A stretch of 64,000 nucleotides of DNA from Neelides folsomi (lineage: Eukaryota; Arthropoda; Collembola; Neelipleona; Neelidae). Where the stretch lies: positions 124,001 to 188,000 of the forward strand of contig JAQGBZ010000088.1 in the NCBI GenBank assembly GCA_034687125.1, written 5' to 3'. Within the stretch, counting starts at the first letter, position 1. Each line of letters starts with the position of its first letter. The position numbers and the translations under genes are program-made. This document shows positions 15,173-33,600 of the stretch, piece by piece. Under the pieces are notes generated by a model that saw nothing but the letters and a program-made list of their open reading frames with translations, was not told where the DNA came from and made no database searches.

Positions 15173-17242
15173 TCCGCCTCAGCCGGTGGAGAATGGAACT
15201 CTCATTAGGGAATTAAAGAAGTTCATTAGTGGGGGCCTCGTTAGGGCATCATTCTCCTCAAGATCCAAACGACTCCTTCACTTCTCCAGACCCACGATAC
15301 ATATTATACTATAGAGTATTAAACTCCCCACAAACCTCGGCTTTCCCACATCTAAAACCCTCCGATTCGTCTCGGAAATCAAGTTATTTTTCCTACTCAC
15401 TCCTGCTTGAGACGGAGCTCAGCCCGACTGATTGCGAATTGCGAACACAATCCTTGTAACTTTATTACTAAATACTACACAACACTCAATGTACCTTTGA
15501 CTCAATAATTCAACGTACTGTCTGCAACCTTCCGACCTTAAACCGGCTCCACTTCACATATCCCTCCTTCAATAAAATATCTTCCACTTTTGCAACCGTC
15601 ATGTTTAAATTAAACATATGGCAAATTTAAAAATAAATATCTTACTCGATTCTTATATATCAAACGATACTTTGTAACAATATTCTCTAACTACTAATAC
15701 TACATACATGCTACAATAAAATACAGACTATTGTAATTGCATAAGCTCTTCAAATTACAATGGTATTAAGATTGTCTGCTTACGACTACAATATAATCTT
15801 AATGGATCAAATTAAGAAGGAATTGTTTATTATTTAGAGTAGGTAATTGGCAGTGGAACTGTGCTTTATCTAGATTATGATTCCTTGTTATAATTCTGTA
15901 CGCTCACAATGTGATTGTTTTTAGGGAGAAATGGAAATTATTTATATAAAGCTCTTTTACTTTACCATGATTTTAACTTCGAGATAAATAGTTGTGTATT
16001 ACTCGGTGTATGTGAAATGTTTAAATAATACGTACGTTTATTGTGAATATTCTAAGAAATCTGCTTTAAACAATGTGTTTACACTCTCTATATTATATGA
16101 AACTTTCAAGGTGCTTCTCGACTATAAACACCTTGAGATTAATAAAAAAAACAATTCACTTTCCACTTCTGGCGAAGTGAGAAAGTGGTTGGGCTGAATG
16201 CAATTTCCTCCTTACAATCACCTTTTACTCATCTTGTCGTAAATCGATTCATCCCCATTGAGTCGAAAAGACTCGTATCATATTAGGAGATGAAATTGAA
16301 AATAAATTGAATGTGGTTCGATTCAGGGGATTCTCATTTTCATTTCTCTTGAGGTCGGTTAAGGAGGATTGAGAGGAGGATTTGTCCCCTGAAGAGATTA
16401 CTCGCCTGTGCTGTACCGAAGATCCTTCCTTCCTTCCCGACTCTTACCTAAAATACAGAATTTCTCGGATGGAATTCAACTGTGGTCTCTTTCTATGAGA
16501 GGAAACGGGATTCGGGAAAGGCTTTCTCTCTAATGCTCATTCCTCGTCATTTCATCATTGGCTACTTTACATAAATTGAATGCATAGAATCCCAGAGCCA
16601 ATTCAGACTAATAAAATGCTCAAAGAGCTCGCATACAGATTACAGAATACATCCTTTATAAATGCATTTATACATGAAACGGAGTTGCAATAAAATATCG
16701 TCAGTGCCCATTACAAATGTACATCTCCAAAAAGCTAACTGGAATTGAATTTTGAAACGTAAAGTACCAACTAGAGAAATAGGTGAATATTTAGATTATA
16801 ATTATTTATGTTAGGATAGTTTTTGATGATACTTATACGCCTATCACATTTGTAAATATGTAATGTAATATATAAATACACATACATATTGATGCCAATC
16901 GTTTACTAAACCTAAAAGTATAAAAATGTACCTTTTTGGTATTACCGTTAGATTAAATGAAGACTATATAAAAATATGAAATTGAAGAGTTAGAAAGTGT
17001 AAAATATATTCAAATTAATTTTCTTTTACTTTATTAGACTTAGATTAGATCTTTATCTTTAATTCATTAATTTATTTATGATATTATTTATGATTATGAT
17101 AATAAAAATTTAACTTTATAGCACAATAGTATTCATTAAATATTGTACCCGAATGTATGTAGTGTGTGTACTCATCATTACGTAATATTAGTATATGGTA
17201 TACTGTAATGCTTGATATACAAATAAATATTTTTTGTGTATT
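15173..17242. other. AT-rich intergenic region downstream of SNAP-25
   Basis: It begins with the SNAP-25 3' UTR (AATAAA at 15571, another near 15715). The rest is AT-rich with stops in all frames and no recognisable gene or RNA. Confidence 0.45.
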
Positions 17243-17708
17243 TACCGTCATTGGCCGAAAGATATCCAGGGACATCTTTAAATTTTTCGACCCTTACCCC
17301 CCGATATCTTTCGGGCCCCGGATATCTTAAAATAAATTTACAAAAATGGAATAAAAATTCCCTTTTCTCCTACGGAAGTACCAAGCTTTTTGCCCATATG
17401 GTTAATTAAAATGATATGCAATTCGATTTAAACGACATTTTTAAATGTTCTATTTTAATTTTAATATAAAATCAACAGCAAATTCCTTTTTGGGCATTTT
17501 AAATATAAATATTTAAAGGAAAATGTGATAAAAATGTGTACTATACGTTGTATATTATGCGCTTTTGCTATTAACATACAATATGTACTCGGGTACCCGG
17601 ACATCTTTTGGGTCCCGGATATCTTTAAATAAAATTGCTTCACCCCCCGGATATCCTTCGGACCCGGATATCTTTCGGGCCCCGGATATCTTTCGGCCAA
17701 TGACGGTA
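17243..17708. mobile_element. MITE-like non-autonomous DNA transposon with TA target duplication
   Basis: A 466-bp block bounded by perfect 25-bp inverted repeats at 17243-17267 and 17684-17708. Each starts with TA followed by CCGTCATTGGCCGAAAG, read inward. Taking the outer TA as target-site duplication gives a TA-flanked element, as in Tc1/mariner-type transposons. Subterminal direct repeats of a 16-18-bp unit (GGATATCTTTCGGGCCC and variants) occur at about 17302, 17320, 17599, 17617, 17649, 17665 and 17683. The core is AT-rich with no transposase, so movement would need an enzyme supplied elsewhere. The superfamily is inferred only from the TA duplication. Confidence 0.85.
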
Positions 17709-18553
17709 GTAAAGGCTAACATAGGCACATATTAGTTTATGTACTAAAAAGTATAGTACTAGATAGTACAAAATATACTTATGAACCTTTTCCAACTTTT
17801 TAATATAGTGACATAATTAGAATTTGCTCCTTTTCGAATTTAAAAAGATGAAAGACTTTTATTCAACTGTGAAGTTTTTGAGTTTGATACTTTATAATTT
17901 ATCAATTTCTACTTTATAGTAGATATACGTATCACATAACACATAGTTTCCCAGTACTCTAAATATTTTGTGAGACAGCTCTTAAAATTCACCCCATTTC
18001 CTTCTTTATTTAATTTTAATTAAAGAAAAGTAATGCAATCATGAAATATCTGCGTTCGTTTATGCATGCCAATTTGTATAGTAAAAATAAAAACAATACC
18101 TATAATACTACATATGGATGATATGATACAACTTTAAAAAAAAGTATTTAATACGTATACTTTCATACATCGTTAGTAAAGTTATTGAAGACTTTTTCAA
18201 ACAAATATTGAACAGACTACCACATATTTTAGAGTTTTATCTTTATAAAAGATATTATTAAATGATATTCCCTAAATCGAAACAGAAATAATACATAATT
18301 CAACACATTTTACATTTCTTTTCATGAAAGGTTAATGGTAGATTGATAACTGATAACCTTTACATTTACTGATGTACTTATTAACAAAATAAATTACGCA
18401 CCCAGCATAGCAATGTTGATGCTGAATATTGCATGAGGTCGAGTAGTGGGATCAAATGGGGAATTTGAGACTTTGAGGGGGCATAAAGAGGATAAAGCGT
18501 GAACTATTTCCGCTCTTCATTGAATATTTGGGAAATGAAATTTGGATTACGTT
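17709..18553. other. AT-rich intergenic region upstream of Gcn5
   Basis: Strongly AT-rich with no gene seen. The last 200 bases are GC-richer and probably include the Gcn5 promoter and 5' UTR. Confidence 0.4.
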
Positions 18554-22299
<3,746 letters not shown>

Positions 22300-22801
22300 T
22301 TTCATCTTAAATATTTTACACCTACAATTTTATTTTAACAACCGTATTTATTTCTGTTATTTCTTCATTTTTTACATTCCTCCTCACCCTCATACATTTT
22401 ATATCATAATAATAGTGATACATTGTTCAATTGAATAAAAATCCTATATATTTCGTTTTAATAATTTCCCTCGATTGCTATCATTGACAATGAGAGTGGA
22501 AAATTGGATAAGATAAAGGTCATTAAGGCCTTTATAAACATATTATCAAAGGTGGAAAGTGGGGCTTGGGGGGACTAACGTTTGATTCACATAGATCCTT
22601 TTGGATCAAGAAGATGAAGATGATGAGGGGGATGGGGAGTGGGCGTGGAGGGAGACACGGCGCCCTCTCTGTGGGTCCCCGCACCTGCGGAATGTGAGAG
22701 GATCTCGGCATTCTTCATCGAGATCTTCTGTCTCTTCGACTCTTCCTCGTCGGCCTCCAGCCACATTTACTCGGCGGCGGGAATGGTCGGCGGGTAGTGG
22801 G
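22300..22801. other. Short intergenic region between Gcn5 and the Src42A-like gene
   Basis: It holds the Gcn5 3' end (AATAAA 22434-22439) and, from about 22600, an open GC-rich leader in frame with the next gene but lacking an ATG before 22802. That stretch is probably 5' UTR of the kinase. Confidence 0.55.
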
Positions 22802-26483
<3,682 letters not shown>

Positions 26484-27746
26484 CCCATTCCCGACCATTA
26501 TTTTTCTACGCCATACTCAGCCGCTCAAACCCACTTTTCACGCCTACATTTTTTACATCCTACGCTAAACTGATTCCGAATAAACCTCGTTTAATCATAT
26601 TGCTAAACATCTCTATCTCTCTGTAAATGTTTCAGATATAGGATTTTTGAATAATGTTTGATCATATTATTAATAATTATAAATAATTTATGGAAGCTCT
26701 CCTTGAAGTTTCCCGCGTTTATCTCGCCTATAACTCATTGTCAGAGTCAAAAACTCTTTTAAAAGAACAAAATATGGCGGAAGAGTGGTTAAATGCTTGT
26801 AAGATACGATAAAATTATTATTTACACAAAATATTTAATATCTTGAATATACATTATATACTAACAGCTATACGACCATCTCTCGTTCTACGGGCTGCTA
26901 ATACCCATTTTCATCTTTAATCTTAAGATCGGTTATATACATTTGCTTTATATATATTATAACATTAATTAATGTTTCCTACTCTCAGCATTCTTACAAA
27001 TTCACTTTCGACATGACCTTGCATCATTTTTACTACCCAGATTGATGAGACTTCATTCATGAATTCAAATAACACTGCAATTTTTATAGAAAAATAATAA
27101 ATTAGTCGAAGTAAAAAACTCTTGATTCAAATTCATTCTCATTCGCATCGCTAATCGTAATCGTGAGTGCGTGGGAGAGTGAGCCGGAGAGGTAAGATCA
27201 ACATTATAAATGTTCATACAACAAAATATAAATGATACTCCTCGCAAATAAATCTTTTTTCATCTCCATCATGAAAATCTTTAATTTTTGGACCTTGGTA
27301 AGCAATTCACTATTCGATATCGTTACACCCTTTTAATGCACCCTTTATTAAAATTATTATTACATGTAATAAGCGTGAATGTATTTATAGTATTGATACA
27401 AATGTTTGCATTTAGGATTAAGTAAGGTGTGGTGGGGCCTATAAAGGTCGCCATTATAAAAGTACTAATGGTATACGAAATTTAAAAAATTGAAGATTTG
27501 ATGTCAGGAATGGCGGAATGGTCGATTGCGTAGCAAGGCGAGTACAGTAAATAGATAGGTCTGGGGTCTGGGGAAGGATCCTTGCGATCTGGTTGGTCGA
27601 TGGAGGTGACTGGGAGGAGGATGTTGTTAAAGTACGCGACGCAGTGGCTCCCCCTGCTTCGGCACAACTTCCAGACCTCGCCTCTTCTCCTTGCCAGTCG
27701 CTCTTTCTTCTTGCTGTCCTTTTGTTCGCAAACCTCCTTGGCTCCA
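26484..27746. other. Intergenic region between the Src42A-like and ATF7IP-like genes
   Basis: It starts with the kinase 3' UTR (AATAAA 26579-26584), then AT-rich sequence with no gene. From 27582 the ATF7IP-like frame is already open but begins at a non-ATG codon, so this last part is treated as 5' UTR. Confidence 0.45.
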
Positions 27747-30466
27747 ATGGCTCTGGCCATGAGTGGCGTCGCAAGTGCTCAACAAGAAGAGTTTCTTTCC
27801 GTGAGTGGGGCCGTGGATGACATCGTGGACCAAATCGTGGAAGAAAACAAAGAAAGTACCCCAGAGGGGGAAAATACGAAGAAGTGGGAGGAGCCTATGG
27901 TCATAGATCTAGATGATGAAGATGAAGAAAACATGGCGGCGCCCCTAAATACTGATACAGTTCCGGTCATACACGATGACCCGAAAGAAAACAAAGTGGA
28001 AGTGTCGAGTGTTGTTGACGAAATTGTCCTGAGCGAGGAAGAGAGTGAAGAGCCAGCTTCTAAAAAATCATGTATCGACTCCACAGCTGAGAGTGGAGCA
28101 GGGAGTGAGGGCATTAAAAAGGTAGTGAAATTATTATCGAGGAAGCAACTCGAGGGGCTCGTAACGAAGAAAATTTTAGAATGTCTCAATTTCGAGTCGG
28201 AATTGGGACAGCTGAAAGCAAAAATGACCCAAATGTCAGGAACAAAAGAGAAGCTTTTTCATAAGACAGCGACACTGCAGAAACAGGTAAAGAAAATTTG
28301 GCAACCCTGGGTTCAATATATAGGATGACTAACATTTTTAAATACCGGTCCCTATAATAAAATCATTAATTATACTGGCATTTGATTTCGGTTACATAAA
28401 TTCATAATCCTAGATTTTAAAATATTAGAAAATATGCATAATATTATAAAATGGTAAATTCTACCTTAATTGCATATGAGGAGTTTGGGTATTAATATAA
28501 TTATGAAAACATTTACCGGTACTCATTTTATTTTTAAAAATTAATAATTCTATATGAGTTGGGAATTTTTTTTTCTTTTATGGCAGTAATTGGAATTGTG
28601 TAGAAGATATAGGAAAAAATTAAAATTCAATAATTTTAATATTTTTTTATATTTTATATCAATTTTATCATCAAGCGTTTTAAATAGCAACATTTTACCA
28701 TTGGTTAATTATGATCATCCACTTTAAATATAATAGTGAATGACTCATATGAGCCTTATTGGGCAATCGGGCCGTGGGGCTCCCATTCACTTTTAATGCA
28801 AAAGCTCCAACTTTTAATTTTTATCCATTATGTTTAAACGATTGCTGATTTTCCTCCTTATGAAAAGTTAAATTCATGCATTTAAATACGAATTTAATTC
28901 TTTTTAGGTTGTCGAAATGTCGAAGGCCATGAGGGGTCTTGTTGAGAATAAGAGCCGAGATTCTGCGCCGAAGAACCACGTCCCCCTCAAGTTTTATCGC
29001 TCTGTGGGGCTTCAAGTAGGAGTGGAAAACATGCAGACTCTCAGCCGCCTTCAGAGTCAAACCAGAAAGGTGGAGCCGATTCGAACCACCAAACTAAGCC
29101 CTGGACTGATCCCTCTCGCTACCACGGCCCCAACCTCCATCGGTAACAATAATATGATCAACGGTCAAAGACGATATGGGAAAACGACCATTTCGGTGGC
29201 CGATATTACCAAATCGATTGGTAAAAAATCAAATTCTCCGCCTAAAGCAGGATCACGCCAAGCCCAGTCCCTCGTTGATCTCACGGATGAGAAAGGAGTA
29301 AATGGAAATAATGGTACATTGCATATTCATTTGCTTGCTTTTAGGTGTTAATTGCATTTTGCATTGTCCCAACTTTGATTCTAATCAACATTTTGCTTGA
29401 TTGTTGTAGTGATGCAGAATGGAGTTCAATACAGAATCGTCAATGGTGGGGGACAGCCGTTAGGGGGCAATGTGCAACTTCTATCAACCAGCACCGGATA
29501 CCGTATTGTCACACCTGGTGGACAAACCCGGCCTGTCCTTTTCGCTCAAAATGCCAAAAACGGGCCTCAAAATGTTCCTATTAGGGTAATTTGACTACTT
29601 TTACAATACATTAAATAAAACGATGTTATATTTTAATTTATCAATTTATTATTATCTTCCTTTTATATGGGCAGTTTATACATTTCTAATTTATTTTTTT
29701 AATTGCAGCCTAATAATATTGGTGGAAAACCAACAGCTGTTACTGGTCCTTTAAACCGATCTTCACTTGGACAGAATTCACCTATTCGTAAATTTACTCT
29801 TGTAAGTAAATACCACTTGTTTGGTCTGTTGTTTGATTTAGATTTTTTGGATATAAAAAATCCTAAAGCCGAGTCGTTGGATTTTACGTAATTAAAATAT
29901 CAGAACACCCCTGGCTCGTGTAAAATCGAATCATTCACTCACATTCAGACTTTTTATTATCTACATTGTGATTTTTGATAATGTTTTTTTGATATTTAGC
30001 CACCACTCCCTCCAGCTAGCACCAATACACTCCAACTTGCGAGGAAGGCAGTAAAAGAAATTCCACCTCGACCAAGCTTAACGCTACAAGAACAAAGCGA
30101 TGGAATTGTTCTCTCTTGGACTTTAAAACATACAATAAATCATGCGGAAATCCAGAGTTACCAAATATTCGCATGCCAAGAGCCTCTGACTGGGCATCAG
30201 CAAGGTCAACCTTCAAAATGGAAGCGAGTCGGCGATGTGAAAGCCCTTCCACTCCCAATGGCGTGCACATTATCCCAAGTAAGCAATAATTTCCGATTCC
30301 TAAACTTTATTATTTAAACTCTCTTGCGATGCGAAACTAGCGTTTTATATTTTTTTAGTTTACAGAAGAAAATCGCTACCATTTCATCGTCCGAGGACAA
30401 GATGCTTACAATAGAACAGGACACTTTTGCGATCCTGTTTCAATTATTCTCAAAAAGAAGCATTAA
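27747..30466 (+). CDS. wde: ATF7IP/windei-like cofactor of the H3K9 methyltransferase SETDB1
   Basis: ATF7IP family proteins bind, stabilise and retain SETDB1 in the nucleus for H3K9 methylation. Exons: 27747-28286, 28908-29313, 29410-29585, 29709-29801, 30000-30278, 30359-30466; total 1602 nt, or 533 residues, much shorter than the human protein (about 1270). Seen: an acidic N-terminal half (VIDLDDEDEEN, LSEEESEEP); a helical segment at about 150-215 (RKQLEGLVTKKILECLNFES) that corresponds to the SETDB1-binding region; a SUMO-interaction-like VDLTDE near residue 304; and a C-terminal fibronectin-III domain at about 425-533 with the family signature ALPLPMACTLSQF and YHFIVRGQDAYNRTG. The start could be either the first ATG at 27747 or the second at 27759. 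Family call is strong from the FN3 domain; the ortholog name is inferred. Confidence 0.85.
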
Positions 30467-30626
30467 GATACATTTTTATCGAAACAATTTCAGTTTTTAT
30501 ATGGTTCATCAATTTATAAATAACATGTTAATTTTTTATACTATAAATTATCTTTACTTAATATCTAAGATATTTCCTATAAGAATCTTTTAGAATGAAA
30601 GTAATTAAGATTGGCAATTTAGTCAA

Positions 30627-30636
30627 TTTATTTATT
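30627..30636 (-). promoter_or_regulatory. Overlapping poly(A) signals fused to the stop codon of the SMP-C2-C1 gene
   Basis: On the minus strand the last codons read AAT AAA TAA, and the bases run on so that two overlapping AATAAA hexamers (30636-30631 and 30632-30627) cover the stop. Cleavage here would leave a 3' UTR of only some tens of bases, before the ATF7IP-like stop at 30466. Confidence 0.65.
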
Positions 30637-33600
30637 ATCCGATCCCAGCGGAGGTTCTTCAGCACATTTAGGAGGTAGTGTAATTCCTTCGCTTTCCTCT
30701 TCCATTTTCACTTCGCCAGGTTCCTCTGAGATCTTTCCGAGTTTAGGGGCCTTCTTGAAGATATTCGCTATTGAACCAATTAACAAACGTTCAGTTGTTT
30801 TTAATTTTAAATCCTCCTTGAAAAATTTTTTCTAAAGGTATCAAGAATTTTAAATAAATAATCTAGAGTTTATTTTGTAATAAATACAGTGAAATTTGTT
30901 AATATTGGTGTATTTGATTGTAATGTAAGAAATAAAAAGTGTTAAAGGTATAATAAAGAGCAATTTTCTGAAAATGAAAATTCGATTTTTAAACAACCTG
31001 TTTAACAGTGTTAAAACTTGCGCTTAAAGTCAAATAAAAACTTAGGCGGTTTTTCTTAAAATAAAACTGGTTATTTTAAATTAAACAAAACGGTCAATCC
31101 TCGTTAATCATTCCAAACCAAAATTCCTTGCTTATTGTTTGTTAAATATTACTGTTTTAGAAAAGCACAGAAAAGCTTACAAGGCTTTTTTTTATTAGAG
31201 GTGTAAGGTAATTTCTGAAGCGCTGAACCGTTAGCCTTGTTAATTTTCCCATTCCTTACAGTCTCACCCTCATGGGTCACATGACCGTTGTTAGTTTTCT
31301 TCCTTTGGAAGAAGGAAGGTAAGAAGGCGAGAAGATTAGATCCCTTTTCACTCTTCGCTGTATCACTGCAAACTCACACTTGGTAGTTTTTGTCATCAAG
31401 AGAAAATATATGAAAAATGTTCCTTACAGCTCAATGTCGTACACTGTTGTATTGGCGCAGTAGGAAGTGACACGGACGTGGCACTCCTTGTGGCACTTCA
31501 ACTTACAATCTCGACACTCGTACCCTTGCTTTCCCAAACTGAACGGAAATCGACCACTGCAGATATCGCATGAGCTTCCACTGAAAAATGATAGAGAACC
31601 TTACGATTTGAAGAATTCAAGAAGGCACAATTGAGAAGTTTTGAATAAACACGATGCGTGAAATGCATTAGGGCATGGATCTCAAACTCACCTTGGGAGA
31701 TGCTTAGCGCCGAATGTGTGATCGTTGAAGATGTGGAGTTTCTTCCCACGCTTCCTCCATTTACCACTTTCGGCCAAATGAGGAGGGATCAAATAATACC
31801 TTGAGAAAGATTTAAAAATTAGATATGCCGCATTTCCTATGTTTTTGTGTGTACGTTTATAACTCGCATCGCCGTTTTCATCGTTGATTAAGTTTATTTA
31901 AAGTGAAAGACATTTACTCACTTTTTGACTCTGTTCTCCGTTGCTTCAATGACGAGGGTCGAGTTTTCATGAATGAAGGTCGTCGTTGAGAAGCCGGATA
32001 GCTCAGAGGCAGACGATCTCGCAGAACTCATCCCACTTCCTCCGACACTTAAGTGTCGACCGGTTAAGAGGCTTTGTCTGTCTTCAGAGATCGACCTCGA
32101 GAATTCAGGTTCGCTTTCAGTTCCGCCGTCTTCTTTGCTTGTGACCATAGACTGGGAACGACCTTTTGAAAAACGGCGCTTAATCGTCTTGAAAATGTCG
32201 CCTTTTCTTGTTTTCCTTCTCCCACGCTCTATATTGGATCAAAATTCCAAGTAAAGACCAATCAAGTAATGATGTTTTACCAAGAATTGAAAATCTACTG
32301 ACTCACAACGAGTCAGCATACCCCAATTCTTTCAAAAAATGCTTCTAATATTATCTCATTTTATGAAAGGAAAATATTATTGTCTATTTTAAATTGTTTT
32401 TTACCTTCTCCGTATTGATGATCCATACCGGCTGAACTTTGATCCTTGTCGCCTTTGTTGAGTCCCTATTGACATTAACCATAATGATTAAGGATACATT
32501 GAATCATTGTACATCGGTCTAGACTTGAAAGTATAAATTGTACTACATAATAACTAATACATTTATAATAAAAAAAATTACATTTTGTTCATGATTGTAC
32601 ATTATGGTAAATTGTATTCGACTACACACAATAAACCAAAAAGGATATAACACCCTTATGTTGGCTTTTTAATATACAAAATATACGTTTATTCACACAA
32701 GAGTAGTTATGTTTGTATAGATCCACAATTGGACATGGCACATAATGTTTTTATGTAAATATTGTAAATCGTAAATGTAAACTACAAGGAAAAGATCTTT
32801 CATACCTCGTTATCTTTTCCTATTATAATTTGTTCGGCTATTTTCTCCGTCTAGGGATTTTTGGTAAAAAATGACAGATAAAGGAAATTCACTATATTGG
32901 GCATTTGATTGTATACCCAAGTATCATTTCATTTGTGAGCAATGGGTGTAAGAAGAGAGGTGATAGCTTCAGCTGTACATACAAAATGTGCTTTGCTGGT
33001 TAGGTAAAAGTGATTTGTAAAATCATACTCTACTTTAAATTAATAAGAATATCATGTTACGACCTACTCGTACGATTTCCACTACAAAGTATGTAATTAC
33101 TTTAATGGTCTATTGAGAGTGAATTGTAACTGAAGGAGAGGTGAGTAATTGATACGAAGTAAAGAATAGAAGGAAGTCGTACATAATCATAAAAAAGCAA
33201 AGAAAAAAGCTTGTTAGTCAATCTTGCATCGTATTCATGAGCAGGTTAAATATGGTTTCCAGCTTTTTATTGCTTCATCGTAAGTTTCACATGTCTCATT
33301 TTACCTTTTGTACGGAGTGGATGATGAGGGTACTTTTGTCGGCGTTGGATATGGCGTCAAACTCCTTGAGAACCCCTTCAGTGAAGAGGCCCGACCCCGC
33401 CGTCGGAGATTTCGTAAACACCGTTCGTGTCGTCTTGATCAAATTTCCATTCGGGGAGATTTGCTCAATGATTTCTCGAGACTTTTGCATAAATTCGGCT
33501 TCGTCGAGGAAAGTAAACTGTTCATTAAAAATAATAAAGACAATATATCAATAAGACATAAGACAATATAGGTAAAATGATTATTTAGCTATTTTTTACA

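Noticed and set aside
17461-17700. Minus-strand frame with a repeated ERYPGP-like peptide
   Set aside because: It is simply translation of the MITE subterminal repeats, not a gene.
22601-22801. N-terminal extension of the Src42A-like kinase in an open upstream frame
   Set aside because: The upstream frame has no ATG before 22802, and the MGSC start gives the expected lipid-anchor signal, so it is treated as 5' UTR.
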